Notes: generated from the sequence alone by a model not told the origin. Counted from the stretch's first letter, positions 33,124 to 43,450 are shown. The stretch: 64,000 nt of DNA from Arthrobacter sp. SLBN-112 (GCF_006715225.1 NZ_VFMU01000001.1:4030001-4094000), one strand, 5' to 3'. Made by a program: numbers and translations.

Positions 33124-34884
33124 TCAGGACAGCCGCCAGTCCCATACGTTCCACCACACGCCGAGGGGACCGGGACTGGTCTTGATGCCGGCCACGCGGG
33201 AATTGAAGGCGGTAGTACCCAGGGTTTGGTAGAGCGGCAGGCCGTATGCGTCCTCCCAGACATGCTTGTCAACGTCGGCCAGGAGCTCGTCCTGCTTGCC
33301 CAGGTCCGTGGTCGCGGCCAGCTGCTCCATGACCTTGTCCGCGTCGCCGTTGGAATATCCCGTGAAGTTGCTGCCTGCCCCGGTCCGGAAGATCTGCGGC
33401 ACCCGGCTCACGCCGGCCTCCGTGCCGATCCAGCCGGACAAGGCGGCGTCGTAGCCGCCGCGGCTGAGCGCGGCTGCCCAGTCGGCACTCCCCTGGCCGC
33501 CGTCGGACACACGGAAGCCGGCCAGTGCAGCGGAGTCGCGGATCAGGGCAAACGCCTTGGCACGGTTGGGATTGTCCCGGTTGTAAAGGATCCGGATGGT
33601 GGGGGTTGCGCCCTTCAGGAGGCTCTTTGCGGCGTCGATGTCAACCTTGGCGTAATCCGAGGAACCGTTTTTCTTCACCGTTTCGTCGTATTTCGGCTGT
33701 CCGGGCAGGAAGACGTGGGAGTCCAACGGCTTGCTGTCCGGGACCTGGGTTCCCAGGACTGCGTCCGCGATTGCCTGACGTGGAACTGTCTTGAGGAATG
33801 CTTCCCGGACGTCCTTGTTGGCGAAGGGCCCGGAGAAGTTGAGGTCCAGATGGTCGTAGCCGGACTGTTTGTACCGTTCCACAGTGATGCCCTGCCCCGA
33901 CAGTCCCATGAGCAGATCTTCAGTTGCTGCTGACGGCCGGGGCGAGATAATGTCCGCCTGGCCGTTACGCAGGGCATCGACGGCGGCGGGCACTGCCCCG
34001 GTGAACCTGACATTGATCTCGTCCAGCCAGGGTTCCGAACCCCAGACGTAGTCCCGGTTCCGGACAAGTTTCATTGAGACTTCCGGCACGATATCGCGGA
34101 CGATGTAGGGGCCGCTGGACAGATAGATCGCCGGATCGTCGGGAATGGACTTTGCATCGAACCCGCTGTTCCAGAAGTCGCTGATTTTCTTGAGTTCAGG
34201 GTTTGATGCAGGCTTTTCCGGGTTGCCCCGGGGAGTGTCCTTGAGGAGTTGGACCAGGTCTTCCTCGTCGTTCAGGCCGCTCTTGGCAGCGACGACGTGG
34301 GCGGGAAGTCCGACGTCGAACGCCACTTCCCAGTCGGCGTACGGTGCGGCGTACTCGATGGTGATGGACCGGCCGTCGGACCCGACTTCGGGAAACAGTG
34401 TGCCCGCCAGTCCGGTGGTGTCAGAGGCTACCGAGAAGTACTTGGTTCCCTTCCCGGAGGCTGGATCAAGGTCGTCGAAGTAGCCCGACCCGGCGGCCCA
34501 GCTCAACAGGAGGTCGGCCGCGCCGATCTGTGCACCGTCTGACCACTTGACGCCCTCGTTGACCGTGTACTTCACCTTGAGCGGATCGTCGGAGACCTTC
34601 TCGAAGTGCCCGAACTTGTCGTTGCGGACAACCTTCGAGCTGTCATCGAGGTAGAAGAAGCCCGAGTGGGTGATGGCGCCGATTTTCGAATTGATGTCGG
34701 TATTGCCGTTGGCGCTGTACGGGTTGAACGAGGAGAAGGCATTGACCTCTGCCACCGTCACGCTGCCGCCGCGCTTTGCCTCCCCAACCACAACAGACGG
34801 GGCACTGGTTCCCGAGCACCCCGATAGGACCAGGGCAGCCACCACCGCGGCGATGAGCAATTGCATCAGACGCCGGACCGGCAT
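33124..34884 (-). CDS. Second family 5 solute-binding lipoprotein
   Basis: The 586-residue extracytoplasmic family 5 binding protein has lipobox LSGC (Cys about 22). It continues with KRGGSVTVAEVNAFSSFNPYSANGN, VKYTVNEGVKWSDGAQIGAADLLLSW and SSGPYIVRDI. It is only distantly similar to the DppA-like protein encoded next to it and has no permease or ATPase genes of its own, so it may feed the adjacent transporter or act alone. The 286-base gap to the next gene argues for separate transcription. The ligand is unknown. Confidence 0.85.
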   Translation of the reverse strand: MPVRRLMQLLIAAVVAALVLSGCSGTSAPSVVVGEAKRGGSVTVAEVNAFSSFNPYSANGNTDINSKIGAITHSGFFYLDDSSKVVRNDKFGHFEKVSDDPLKVKYTVNEGVKWSDGAQIGAADLLLSWAAGSGYFDDLDPASGKGTKYFSVASDTTGLAGTLFPEVGSDGRSITIEYAAPYADWEVAFDVGLPAHVVAAKSGLNDEEDLVQLLKDTPRGNPEKPASNPELKKISDFWNSGFDAKSIPDDPAIYLSSGPYIVRDIVPEVSMKLVRNRDYVWGSEPWLDEINVRFTGAVPAAVDALRNGQADIISPRPSAATEDLLMGLSGQGITVERYKQSGYDHLDLNFSGPFANKDVREAFLKTVPRQAIADAVLGTQVPDSKPLDSHVFLPGQPKYDETVKKNGSSDYAKVDIDAAKSLLKGATPTIRILYNRDNPNRAKAFALIRDSAALAGFRVSDGGQGSADWAAALSRGGYDAALSGWIGTEAGVSRVPQIFRTGAGSNFTGYSNGDADKVMEQLAATTDLGKQDELLADVDKHVWEDAYGLPLYQTLGTTAFNSRVAGIKTSPGPLGVWWNVWDWRLS

Positions 34885-34970
34885 GCCGCCTCCTTGTGTT
34901 TTCCCTCTCAGGAGGGGACTGGGGTCGCCACGATCACGCCCTACAGATTCAGGATAAGCCGTCCCGGCGG

Positions 34971-36056
34971 TCAGACGTTGAAGCGGAACTCCACCACGTC
35001 GCCGTCGGCCATGACGTATTCCTTGCCTTCGATGCGGACCTTGCCGCGTGACTTTGCCTCAGCCATGGAACCGGCGTCCACGAGGTCCTCGAAGGAGACC
35101 ACCTCGGCCTTGATGAACCCGCGCTGGAAGTCGGAGTGGATGACGCCGGCCGCCTGCGGTGCCGTGTCCCCCTGCCGGATGGTCCAGGCACGTGCTTCCT
35201 TGGGTCCGGCGGTGAGGTAGGTCTGAAGCCCCAGGGTGTGGAAGCCCACGCGGGCCAGCTGGTCCAGGCCGGATTCGTCCTGGCCGTTCATTTCCAGCAT
35301 CTCGCGGGCTTCTTCCTCGTCCAGTTCCACGAGGTCGGCTTCGAGCTTGGCGTCCAGGAAGATGCAGTCCGCGGGGGCCACCATGGCCCGCAGTTCCTCC
35401 TGCTTTTCCGGGCTGCCCAGGATGCCTTCGTCCGCGTTGAAGACGTAAATGAAGGGCTTGGCCGTCAGCAGCCCCAGCTCCTTGAGGTGCTCCATCTCCA
35501 GCTTGTCGCTCTTGATGGAGGAGTAGATGGTGTCTCCACGTTCCAGCACTGCCTGTGCGGCCTTGACGGCGGCAAGCTCGGCCGCCTCCCGCTTCTTGAT
35601 CTTGACTTCTTTTTCGATCCGCGGGACGGCCTTTTCGATGGTCTGCAGGTCGGCGAGGATCAGCTCGGTGTTGATGGTCTCCATGTCCGAGCGGGGATCC
35701 ACTTTGCCGTCAACGTGCACCACGTCGGGGTCATCAAAGACCCGGACAACCTGGGCGATGGCTTCAGCCTCGCGGATATTGGCCAGGAACTGGTTGCCCA
35801 ACCCCTCCCCTTCGGATGCGCCCTTGACGATGCCTGCGATGTCCACGAAGGACACGGCGGCGGGCAGGACACGCTGCGAGCCGAAGATGCCGGCGAGCTT
35901 CTGGAGCCTGGGATCCGGGAGGTTCACCACGCCGACGTTGGGTTCGATGGTGGCGAACGGATAGTTCGCGGCCAGGACCTGGTTGCGGGTAAGCGCGTTG
36001 AAGAGGGTTGATTTGCCGACGTTGGGCAGTCCGACGATGCCAATAGTAAGAGCCAC
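34971..36056 (-). CDS. ychF: Obg-related GTPase/ATPase YchF
   Basis: The protein of about 361 residues is a YchF/OLA1 P-loop NTPase with [15 protein letters not shown] and [20 protein letters not shown]. The altered G4 motif NADE explains the preference for ATP over GTP in this family. A coiled coil and a C-terminal TGS domain ending [19 protein letters not shown] follow. It associates with ribosomes and is linked to oxidative-stress responses. The GTG at 36056 gives the conserved VALTIGIVG start and lies 8 bases after TAGAAT; an ATG at 36062 is less likely. Confidence 0.94.
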   Translation of the reverse strand: MALTIGIVGLPNVGKSTLFNALTRNQVLAANYPFATIEPNVGVVNLPDPRLQKLAGIFGSQRVLPAAVSFVDIAGIVKGASEGEGLGNQFLANIREAEAIAQVVRVFDDPDVVHVDGKVDPRSDMETINTELILADLQTIEKAVPRIEKEVKIKKREAAELAAVKAAQAVLERGDTIYSSIKSDKLEMEHLKELGLLTAKPFIYVFNADEGILGSPEKQEELRAMVAPADCIFLDAKLEADLVELDEEEAREMLEMNGQDESGLDQLARVGFHTLGLQTYLTAGPKEARAWTIRQGDTAPQAAGVIHSDFQRGFIKAEVVSFEDLVDAGSMAEAKSRGKVRIEGKEYVMADGDVVEFRFNV

Positions 36057-36064
36057 GAGCATTG

Positions 36065-36070
36065 ATTCTA
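36065..36070 (-). promoter_or_regulatory. -10 box TAGAAT for ychF
   Basis: TAGAAT on the minus strand lies 8 bases before the GTG at 36056 and only 2 bases before the ATG at 36062, favouring the GTG as a leaderless start. Confidence 0.45.
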
Positions 36071-36146
36071 CCCGCCGGGCCCCCGCAGGCAGTACCGGCG
36101 AATGTCATTGCCTGTGATTGTCAGAGGCCCGTGCAACAGTGAAGCC

Positions 36147-37376
36147 ATGGATGCTTTTGCCTTGATTCTGGCCCTTCTCATGCTGCTGCTCGGCGCGCTT
36201 GCCGGTGCCGCGGCCACCTATTTCTCCCTGCGCCGGAACTCGCATGCCTTGGAGGCCGACTTTGACCAGGTGTCGTCCCGCCTTTCAGAGGTCACGGCGC
36301 AGCTGGCAGCGGCCGACGCCGAGCGGCGGCTTTTGGCGGTACAGAACCGCGAGCTGGGCGAGGCCAGGACGCAGGACGGCAGCGTTCTTCGCGCCCTGGC
36401 TCCGGTGGCCGAAAAGCTGTCCGCGGTCCAGCAGCAGGTGGCTCTGCTGGAGCGGGACCGGGTGGAACAGTACGGCCAACTGGCACAGCAGCTGCAGGAG
36501 GCAAGGCTGTCCGATGAACAGCTCATCCGGTCCACGCATGCCCTGGAATCCGCCCTGCGCTCCAACAGCGCCAGGGGCCAATGGGGGGAGGTGCAGCTCC
36601 GGCGCGTAGTGGAGGCCGCGGGCATGCTGCGCCACGTGGACTTCGTGGAGCAGGTGCACAGCGCCGGCCACGACTCCGCTGTCCGCCCCGACCTGGTGGT
36701 GCAGTTGCCGGGCGACAAGCAGCTGGTAGTGGACGCCAAAGTCCCGCTCTCGTCCTACCTTGAGGCGCAGGAACCCGGAGCGGTGGACCCGCGCCCGGGC
36801 CAGCCGTCCGGGCTGCAGCCGGCCAACGAGGGACGGAACCGGCAAGCCCTGCTGGCAGCGCACGCCAAAGCCCTGAGGGCGCACGTGGACGCGCTGGGCA
36901 CAAAGAAGTACTGGGACATCCCGGGGAACTCCCCGGAACTGGTGGTCTGCTTCATTCCGGCCGAATCCATCCTCGCTGCAGCACTCACGGCCGACGCCGG
37001 GCTCCTGGACCACGCGTTGTCGCGAAACGTGGTCCTGGCCTCCCCCAGCACCCTGCTGGCCGTGCTGAAGTCCGTGGCCTTCACGTGGCGCCAGGACGTC
37101 CTGACGGACAGTGCACGCGAGCTGTTCGAGCTCGCGCGGCAGCTGTACGACCGGATGGGAACCCTGGGCGAAAACGTGAGCAAACTGGGCTCATCCCTGA
37201 AGTCGTCGGTGGACCGCTACAACGCGATGGTGGGCACCCTGGAAGCCCGTGTCCTGCCCACGGCGCGGAAGCTCAACTCCCTCGAGGAGACCGGTCTGGT
37301 GACACCGCCGGTGGTGGAGGTGACCCCCCGCGCGCTGGTGGCACCCGAACTCCAGGGCGACGAGGAAGCGGCCTGA
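36147..37376 (+). CDS. rmuC: DNA recombination protein RmuC
   Basis: The 409-residue protein has an N-terminal membrane helix (about 3-25), a long coiled coil (about 30-145) and the RmuC nuclease-like domain. That domain shows ALRSNSARGQWGEVQLRRVVEAAGM and the DAKVPLSSYL segment. RmuC limits inversions at short inverted repeats, probably as a nuclease. The ATG at 36147 gives MDAFALILAL; an upstream ATG would add 15 unrelated residues. It stands alone, divergent from ychF. Confidence 0.92.
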   Translation: MDAFALILALLMLLLGALAGAAATYFSLRRNSHALEADFDQVSSRLSEVTAQLAAADAERRLLAVQNRELGEARTQDGSVLRALAPVAEKLSAVQQQVALLERDRVEQYGQLAQQLQEARLSDEQLIRSTHALESALRSNSARGQWGEVQLRRVVEAAGMLRHVDFVEQVHSAGHDSAVRPDLVVQLPGDKQLVVDAKVPLSSYLEAQEPGAVDPRPGQPSGLQPANEGRNRQALLAAHAKALRAHVDALGTKKYWDIPGNSPELVVCFIPAESILAAALTADAGLLDHALSRNVVLASPSTLLAVLKSVAFTWRQDVLTDSARELFELARQLYDRMGTLGENVSKLGSSLKSSVDRYNAMVGTLEARVLPTARKLNSLEETGLVTPPVVEVTPRALVAPELQGDEEAA

Positions 37377-37395
37377 CAAGGGGCTGCGGATGCAG

Positions 37396-37432
37396 GATGG
37401 GCCGGGCAGTTGTTCAAACTGCCCGGCCCATC
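37396..37432. terminator. Terminator hairpin for rmuC
   Basis: A perfect 16-bp stem (37396-37411 with 37417-37432) with a 5-base loop is followed by TCTTTACT. It separates the convergent rmuC and ispH genes. Confidence 0.85.
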
Positions 37433-37479
37433 TCTTTACTTCTGATGAATGCCAGTTCCTGGGTACAGCTGGCGCTTTG

Positions 37480-38559
37480 TCAGCTCCGGGGCCTGCGCCC
37501 GCCCAGCGCGCGGCTGACGTCGCCTGCCTGCTTCAGGGTTGCGCGGAGTTCCTTGGGCAGCGAGAACAGGAGGTCCTCCTCTGCGGTGACCACTTCCTCC
37601 ACCGCGCCGTAGCCGTAGTCGGCCAGCAGCCTCAGGACGTCCTGCACCAGTACCTCCGGAACTGAAGCCCCGGACGTGACGCCCACAGTGGCGACGCCCT
37701 CGAACCAGGCTTCGTCAACCTCGTTGGCGAAGTCCACCCGGTAGGAGGCCTTGGCACCGTACTCGAGTGCCACCTCCACCAGCCGGACGGAGTTCGATGA
37801 GTTGGCCGAGCCGACCACGATCACCAGGTCCGCCTTGGGCGCAATCTTCTTGATGGCCACCTGGCGGTTGGTGGTGGCGTAGCAGATGTCGTCGCTGGGC
37901 GGGTCCTGCAGGGTGGGGAACCGCTCCTTGAGCAGCCGGACGGTCTCCATAGTCTCGTCCACGCTCAGGGTGGTCTGGGACAGCCAGATGACCTTCTCGG
38001 GGTCGCGGACGGTGACCTTATCCACTTCGTGGGGTCCATTGATGATCTGGATGTGCTCCGGCGCTTCACCGGAGGTGCCTTCCACTTCCTCGTGCCCGTC
38101 GTGGCCGATCAGGAGGATGTCGAAATCGTCTTTGGCGAAGCGGACGGCTTCCTTGTGCACCTTGGTAACCAGCGGGCAGGTCGCATCGATGGTGCGCAGG
38201 CCGCGGTTTTCGGCAGATTCGACCACTGCCGGGGACACCCCGTGGGCAGAGAAGACCACCAGTGCGCCTTCGGGCACTTCGTCCGTCTCGTCGACGAAGA
38301 TGGCACCCTTTTCCTCCAGGGAGCTGACCACGTGCACGTTGTGGACGATCTGCTTGCGCACATAGACGGGCGGCCCGTAGTGTTCGAGCGCCTTTTCGAC
38401 GGCGATCACGGCCCGGTCAACGCCTGCGCAGTAGCCGCGGGGAGCAGCCAACAGCACCTTTTTGGCGCCGTTCACGGGGGCGGCTGCTGCTACGTCCTCA
38501 GGCGAGCGGCGCCTGCGCGGAATGGTTGGCATCGAGAGGGATACAGCCGAGGTGGTCAT
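37480..38559 (-). CDS. ispH: 4-hydroxy-3-methylbut-2-enyl diphosphate reductase
   Basis: The 359-residue IspH/LytB enzyme has the three cluster cysteines in [10 protein letters not shown] (about 44), DATCPLV (about 129) and [11 protein letters not shown] (about 225), and the [18 protein letters not shown] C-terminus. It is the last step of the MEP isoprenoid pathway, reducing HMBPP to IPP and DMAPP through a 4Fe-4S cluster. An N-terminal extension of about 35 residues (PRRRRS) precedes the catalytic domain. TAGCAT lies 6 bases before the ATG, with GGAGGG between them. Confidence 0.95.
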   Translation of the reverse strand: MTTSAVSLSMPTIPRRRRSPEDVAAAAPVNGAKKVLLAAPRGYCAGVDRAVIAVEKALEHYGPPVYVRKQIVHNVHVVSSLEEKGAIFVDETDEVPEGALVVFSAHGVSPAVVESAENRGLRTIDATCPLVTKVHKEAVRFAKDDFDILLIGHDGHEEVEGTSGEAPEHIQIINGPHEVDKVTVRDPEKVIWLSQTTLSVDETMETVRLLKERFPTLQDPPSDDICYATTNRQVAIKKIAPKADLVIVVGSANSSNSVRLVEVALEYGAKASYRVDFANEVDEAWFEGVATVGVTSGASVPEVLVQDVLRLLADYGYGAVEEVVTAEEDLLFSLPKELRATLKQAGDVSRALGGRRPRS

Positions 38560-38565
38560 CCCTCC

Positions 38566-38571
38566 ATGCTA
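38566..38571 (-). promoter_or_regulatory. -10 box TAGCAT for ispH
   Basis: TAGCAT on the minus strand lies 6 bases before the ispH ATG. The intervening GGAGGG could also serve as a ribosome binding site on a longer transcript. Confidence 0.4.
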
Positions 38572-39417
38572 CCGGCTGGTCCGCGCCGGTTTCCGGGATG
38601 CGAACAACGTCACAACGGCCGCCGCCACCAGGACGCCGCCTGTCACCGCGGCCGTGGTGATCCACACCTGGAAATCGGTGCCTGCCGCGGCAAGGAACTC
38701 GTCACGGAACATGTTGGCCACAGCATTGCCGGTGTCCGTGGCCTGGGCCCGGGCGGAGCCCAGCTGTAAGCCCACTCCCCACAGCCCGGCGAGGACCAGG
38801 CCGCCAAGACCGGCGGCCAGCAGCACTGTCCAGCGGCGGCGGGCCGCCACCAGGGCCAGCAGGAACGCCACGGCCGAACCGACGGCCAGAATGTAGCCCA
38901 TGGGCGCATATGTCGCCAGCCGCTCGGTCCACTCCTTTTGTGCCGGCTGGCCCACGTTGATCAGCGTTTGCTCCGGCGGGTCCAACGGGAGCCGGGTGGT
39001 GCGCGAAATCTCCTCCGAACCGAGGGCAACCAACGGGGCGACGTCGAGGGTCAGCGAGGACGTCGAGGCACCGTCCTGCGAACCGGCAGGGTCCGCGAAG
39101 CTTAGGCGGTGGCTCTTGCGGAGTGTCTCCTCCCAGGCCGTCGGATAGCCGGGAAGCCCGGTCAGCGACTCCGCTGCCTTCTCAAGCATCGGCTCGACCA
39201 GCCCGGAAAGAAAACCCGGAACCGATCCGGTATCGATCGTTCCCACCGCCGCCGTGGCCAGCTTCCGTTGAAACTCCGAGTCCTTGCCGAGCGGTGCTGC
39301 AAGACGGACAAAACCATCTTCCTGGACCACGTTCCGGTCCACCCAGATGGCGGGAACGGCAACGGCGGCCAGGAGGATGCCCAGCACGGTGGCGATGGCA
39401 GAAACAAAAGTACGCAC
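38569..39417 (-). CDS. Conserved membrane protein of unknown function
   Basis: This 282-residue protein has one N-terminal membrane helix (about 5-25), an extracytoplasmic region of about 150 residues, and three C-terminal membrane helices (about 175-195, 200-222, 245-268). The external part includes WVDRNVVQEDGFVRLAAPLG and ends near LINVGQPAQKEWTERL. I recognise no catalytic motif. The GTG at 39417 follows GAAGGA by 6 bases and starts the protein directly before its first helix. It ends 9 bases before the ispH start and may be co-transcribed with ispH. A role in the envelope is plausible but not shown. Confidence 0.75.
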   Translation of the reverse strand: MRTFVSAIATVLGILLAAVAVPAIWVDRNVVQEDGFVRLAAPLGKDSEFQRKLATAAVGTIDTGSVPGFLSGLVEPMLEKAAESLTGLPGYPTAWEETLRKSHRLSFADPAGSQDGASTSSLTLDVAPLVALGSEEISRTTRLPLDPPEQTLINVGQPAQKEWTERLATYAPMGYILAVGSAVAFLLALVAARRRWTVLLAAGLGGLVLAGLWGVGLQLGSARAQATDTGNAVANMFRDEFLAAAGTDFQVWITTAAVTGGVLVAAAVVTLFASRKPARTSR

Positions 39418-39578
39418 AGCAGGTCCTTCGGGGTTGGGGGCCTTACCCCATCCTAGGCAGGGTCGAAGGACCATCCATGTCAGTCCCCGGTGCTAGACCT
39501 TATGGATAAGGTTGATTGACCGCCAACAACAGATGAAGGACCGCATGCCCGCAGCACCAGCCTCCCACCGGCGTCCGC

Positions 39579-40922
39579 ATGTCTGACCAGGCCTCCCTTC
39601 CGGATACAGCACCCACTACCCTGCCGGCCACTGCAGCGGAGACAAGCCCGGATAACCCCTGGCCGCTGCAGCTGCTGTCGCAGAAGCTCAAGGCCCATAT
39701 CGACCGCACCCCGTCCGCGTGGGTGGAAGGCCAGGTCATCGAGCTGAACCGCCGCGGCACCAACGCCTACCTCACACTTCGCGACGTGGATGCGGAGGTA
39801 TCCCTTCCCGCATCTGTCTGGACCAAGGTGCTGGAACGGCAGAACCTTCCGCTGGAGCGCGGTTCGCGGGTGGTGGCCCTGCTGAAACCGGAATTCTGGC
39901 TGAAGACGGGCCGGCTCAACATGCTGGTGCGGGATATCCGGCCTGTGGGCCTGGGCGACCTGCTGGCCAGGATTGAGCGGTTGCGCCAGGCCCTGGCAGC
40001 TGAGGGCCTGTTTGCCGAGTCCAGGAAGAAGCCCCTGCCCCTGCTCCCGCACCGGATCGGCCTCATCACGGGCCGCGATTCGGACGCAAAGAAGGACATC
40101 CTGCGGAACGCGGCCCTGCGCTGGCCGGCAGTGGAATTCGAGATCCGCGAGGTCGCCGTTCAGGGAAATACCGCGGTGGCCCAGGTGGTCCGCGCCCTGC
40201 GTGAACTGGATGCCCGGCCCGAGGTGGACGTCATTGTTATCGCCCGCGGCGGCGGCGCGCTGGAAGACCTGCTGCCCTTCAACAGCGAGGACCTGATCCG
40301 GGCCGTGGCTGCTGCCGCCACCCCGGTGGTGAGTGCCATCGGGCATGAGGCAGACCGGCCGCTGCTGGATGACGTTGCCGACCTTCGGGCCTCCACCCCC
40401 ACCGATGCCGCCAAGCGGATCGTTCCCGAAGTCTCCGAAGAACTTGCCGGCGTGCGCCAGGCGCGGGAGCAGCTGCGGCGGTGCATGGACCGGATGGTGG
40501 ACCGGGAGTCGGACCGGCTGGCAGCACTGCACTCCCGCCCGGTCATGGCCGCGCCGGAGGGCATGGTCTCAGTCCGGGCCGAGGAAATCGAGCGGCTGCT
40601 GCGACGCTCCTCCGCTGCAGTGAGTTCCACGGTGGTACGGGCGGCCGACCAGCTTGAGCACCTGAAGGCCCAGGTCCGCGCCCTCTCACCGCAGAAGACC
40701 CTCGACCGTGGATACGCCGTCGTCGAACTGGCAGGAGACCAGGCCGCCCGGATTGCCCAGGCGGGCCACGCTGTTGTCCGCCGTCCCGCCGAAGCGCCGG
40801 CGGGAGCGGCCCTGTCCATCCGTGTGGCGGAGGGCCGCTTCGGAGCAACATCGACCGGCGCCACATCCACGGGGGCGCATCCAGGAAACCCAAACCAGCA
40901 GGAATTGGAAGAGAAGGCATGA
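39579..40922 (+). CDS. xseA: Exodeoxyribonuclease VII large subunit
   Basis: The 447-residue XseA has an OB-fold (about 25-120) with [22 protein letters not shown]. The catalytic domain holds the [15 protein letters not shown] and [22 protein letters not shown] motifs and [30 protein letters not shown] long coiled coil follows. It degrades single-stranded DNA from both ends in repair. The last bases (ATGA 40919-40922) overlap the xseB start. Confidence 0.95.
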   Translation: MSDQASLPDTAPTTLPATAAETSPDNPWPLQLLSQKLKAHIDRTPSAWVEGQVIELNRRGTNAYLTLRDVDAEVSLPASVWTKVLERQNLPLERGSRVVALLKPEFWLKTGRLNMLVRDIRPVGLGDLLARIERLRQALAAEGLFAESRKKPLPLLPHRIGLITGRDSDAKKDILRNAALRWPAVEFEIREVAVQGNTAVAQVVRALRELDARPEVDVIVIARGGGALEDLLPFNSEDLIRAVAAAATPVVSAIGHEADRPLLDDVADLRASTPTDAAKRIVPEVSEELAGVRQAREQLRRCMDRMVDRESDRLAALHSRPVMAAPEGMVSVRAEEIERLLRRSSAAVSSTVVRAADQLEHLKAQVRALSPQKTLDRGYAVVELAGDQAARIAQAGHAVVRRPAEAPAGAALSIRVAEGRFGATSTGATSTGAHPGNPNQQELEEKA

Positions 40923-41137
40923 CCGAACAGAAACCACAGTCCGACGTCGCAGCCCTGAGCTATGAGGAGGCGCGGGAGCAGCTCATCGCAGTGGTGGGCA
41001 GGCTGGAAGCAGGAGGGGCAAGCCTGGAGGAATCCCTGGCCCTGTGGGAACGCGGCGAGGCGCTGGCCGCACGCTGCGAGGAGTGGCTGGAAGGCGCGCG
41101 GAAGCGGCTGGCAGCGGCCCGGGATCAGCCACTCTAA
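40919..41137 (+). CDS. xseB: Exodeoxyribonuclease VII small subunit
   Basis: The 72-residue protein has the XseB core with [20 protein letters not shown] and [22 protein letters not shown], forming a helical hairpin. Several copies wrap the coiled coil of XseA and are needed for activity. It is coupled to xseA by the 4-base overlap. Confidence 0.95.
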   Translation: MTEQKPQSDVAALSYEEAREQLIAVVGRLEAGGASLEESLALWERGEALAARCEEWLEGARKRLAAARDQPL

Positions 41138-41181
41138 CCCCCGGAAAGAACTGGACCGGCAGCACCCGGGCCAGGGGGCTG

Positions 41182-42036
41182 TCAGGAACGCGCCACGAGC
41201 TCCCGCTCAGCAGCGACGTCGAACTCGGCCTTGGGCCATTCCAGCAACATGTCTGACAAGGCGCCGAGCAGCAACTGCTGGACGGCAATCCGGGCAAACC
41301 ACTTCTTGTTCGCCGGAACAACGTGCCACGGCGCATTCGGTGTGCTCGTTTCATCGATGGCCGCCTGGTACGCGGCCATATAGTCCTCCCAGTGGGCCCG
41401 TTCGTCCAGATCGCCCCGGCTGTACTTCCAGTGTTTGGAGGGATCATCCAGCCGGGCCAGCAGCCTCTCCTTTTGCTCCCCACCACTGATGTGGAGCATC
41501 ACCTTGATGACCTTCGTTCCCGAGTCCGCCAACCGCGCCTCGAACTCATTGATGGCCGCGTAGCGCCGCTTGATCTCGTCCGGGCTGGCCCAGCCATGGA
41601 CACGGTGGATCAGGACGTCCTCGTAATGGGAACGGTCGAACACACCCACCATCCCGGCAGCCGGCACTTCCTTTTCGATGCGCCACAGGAAGTCGTAGGA
41701 CTTTTCCTCGTCGGTGGGGGCCTTGAACGCCTTGAACTGGACGCCCTGCGGGTTCATGGCCGCCATGACATGGTTGACCATGCCGCCCTTGCCGGCGGTG
41801 TCCATAGCCTGCAGGATCAGCAGGATCCGTTTCGTCCCGCCGAACCGTGACTCGGCAAAGAGCTTTTCCTGCAGTTCGGAAAGTTCGTCGTCCATCTCCG
41901 TCAGCAGCAGCCGGCCGTCGGCCTTGTTGCCGCTGTACCCGGGTGTCGAGCCGGGGTCCACCGCGGCCAGGGAGAAGCCCTTCCCTGCCCGAAGGGATTC
42001 GGCAGGATGCTGGTCAAAGCCGACGATGCGGGCCAT
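41182..42036 (-). CDS. ppk2: Polyphosphate kinase 2 family protein
   Basis: The 284-residue PPK2-type P-loop kinase has Walker A MDTAGKGG (about 78-85), Walker B FDRSHYEDVL and the basic lid SKHWKYSRGDLDER. It moves phosphate between polyphosphate and nucleotides. Direction and mono- or diphosphate preference cannot be read safely from the sequence. It is a single-domain form. AAAGGA lies upstream of the ATG. It converges with xseB and is separated from the upstream aminotransferase by 52 bases on the same strand. Confidence 0.9.
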   Translation of the reverse strand: MARIVGFDQHPAESLRAGKGFSLAAVDPGSTPGYSGNKADGRLLLTEMDDELSELQEKLFAESRFGGTKRILLILQAMDTAGKGGMVNHVMAAMNPQGVQFKAFKAPTDEEKSYDFLWRIEKEVPAAGMVGVFDRSHYEDVLIHRVHGWASPDEIKRRYAAINEFEARLADSGTKVIKVMLHISGGEQKERLLARLDDPSKHWKYSRGDLDERAHWEDYMAAYQAAIDETSTPNAPWHVVPANKKWFARIAVQQLLLGALSDMLLEWPKAEFDVAAERELVARS

Positions 42037-42088
42037 GGGATTCCTTTCCGCAAGGGTTGCAACGGACCGGCGGGCCCGTGAGCACAGG

Positions 42089-43309
42089 CTAGTTCCCCTG
42101 GTACCTGGTTAGGAAGTCCCCCATGCGGCCGATGGCCTCTTCAATGTCCTTTACGTTGGGCAGCGTCACCATGCGGAAGTGGTCCGGGCGCACCCAGTTG
42201 AAGGCACGGCCGTGCGAGACCAGGATCTTCTGCTCCCTGAGGAGGTCGAGGACAAATTTTTCATCGTCCCGGATGTGGTACACCTCCGGGTCAAGCCGCG
42301 GGAAGAGGTACAGGGCTCCCCTGGCCTGCTGGGTGCTGACGCCGGGAATGGCGTTCAGCATGTCGTACGCCTTGTTGCGCTGCTCCAGAAGCCGGCCGCC
42401 GGGGAGGATCAGGTCGTTGATGCTCTGGTAACCGCCCAGCGCCGTCTGGATGGCGTGCTGGGCCGGGACGTTCGCGCACAGGCGCATGTTGGCGAGCAGG
42501 TTAATGCCCTCAAGGTAGTCCGCAGCATCCTTCTTGGGCCCGGAAATGGCCATCCAGCCTGCCCGGTAACCGCAGACGCGGTACGCCTTGGACAGCCCGC
42601 TGAAGGTCAGGCACAGGACGTCGTCGCCGGTCAGCTTGGCGAGGTTCACGTGGACGGCGTCCTCGTACAGGATTTTTTCGTAGATTTCGTCGGCAAAGAT
42701 CACCAGGCCGTGCTTTTCGGCCAAGGCAACAATCCGTTTCAGCGTCTCTTCAGGGTAGACGGCGCCGGTGGGGTTGTTCGGGTTGATGACCACGATGCCC
42801 TTGGTGCGGGGCGTGATCTTGGCTTCCAGGTCATCAAGGTCGGGCTGCCAGCCGGATTCCTCGTCGCACAGGTAATGCACCGGCCTGCCGCTCGCCAGTG
42901 CCACCGACGCCGTCCACAACGGGTAATCGGGGGTTGGGATCAGGACCTCGTCGCCGTCGTCCAGAAGGGCCATGAGGGACATGGTGATGAGCTCGCTGAC
43001 GCCGTTGCCCAGGTAGATGTCATCGACGTGGATGTTCTGGATGCCGCGGGTCTGGTAATACTGCGAGACGGCGGTGCGCGCGGAGAAAATGCCGCGGGAA
43101 TCGCTGTAGCCCTGGGCGTGGGGCAGGTGCCGGATCATGTCCACCAGGATGGCGTCCGGCGCTTCGAAGCCAAACGGGGCAGGGTTTCCGATGTTCAGCT
43201 TGAGGATCCGGTGGCCCTCCGCCTCCATCTGCTGGGCGGCCTGCAGGATGGGTCCACGGATGTCATAGAGGACGTTGTTGAGCTTCGTGGACTGCCTGAA
43301 TTCTGCCAT
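42089..43309 (-). CDS. alaA: Alanine-type aminotransferase (AlaA/AspC class)
   Basis: The 406-residue class I PLP aminotransferase has NPNNPTGAVY, FADEIYEKI and the PLP lysine in TFSGLSKAYRVCGYRAGW (about 238-255). The N-terminal FRQSTKLNNVLYDIRGPI is typical of the AlaA subgroup, which exchanges alanine/pyruvate with glutamate/2-oxoglutarate. The exact substrate is inferred by subgroup. A -10-like CATATT lies 6 bases before the ATG. Confidence 0.88.
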   Translation of the reverse strand: MAEFRQSTKLNNVLYDIRGPILQAAQQMEAEGHRILKLNIGNPAPFGFEAPDAILVDMIRHLPHAQGYSDSRGIFSARTAVSQYYQTRGIQNIHVDDIYLGNGVSELITMSLMALLDDGDEVLIPTPDYPLWTASVALASGRPVHYLCDEESGWQPDLDDLEAKITPRTKGIVVINPNNPTGAVYPEETLKRIVALAEKHGLVIFADEIYEKILYEDAVHVNLAKLTGDDVLCLTFSGLSKAYRVCGYRAGWMAISGPKKDAADYLEGINLLANMRLCANVPAQHAIQTALGGYQSINDLILPGGRLLEQRNKAYDMLNAIPGVSTQQARGALYLFPRLDPEVYHIRDDEKFVLDLLREQKILVSHGRAFNWVRPDHFRMVTLPNVKDIEEAIGRMGDFLTRYQGN

Positions 43310-43362
43310 CCCTCAAATATGCCACAGGAAGGATGGACGGCCGTTGAGACGTCTGCCACACG

Positions 43363-43410
43363 GACGACGGCGGCGGCCGGGCCCTTGCAGGTCCGGCAGC
43401 CGCCGTCGTC
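43363..43410. terminator. Hairpin with 12-base arms
   Basis: GACGACGGCGGC (43363-43374) pairs with 43399-43410 around a GC-rich interior. It lies between the opuC-type operon and the aminotransferase gene. Confidence 0.5.
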
Positions 43411-43421
43411 ATCACCAATCT

Positions 43422-43447
43422 GTTCCCTGCCCGCGCGGGCAGGGAAC
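43422..43447. terminator. Perfect palindrome behind the osmoprotectant operon
   Basis: A 26-base perfect palindrome with 13-base arms sits 3 bases past the stop of the binding-protein gene. No U-tract is seen. Confidence 0.6.
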
Positions 43448-43450
43448 GTC

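Noticed and set aside
33115..33136. GCGGCT...AGCCGC hairpin as terminator of the second binding-protein gene
   Set aside because: The stem overlaps the stop codon, is only 6 bp long and has no U-tract.
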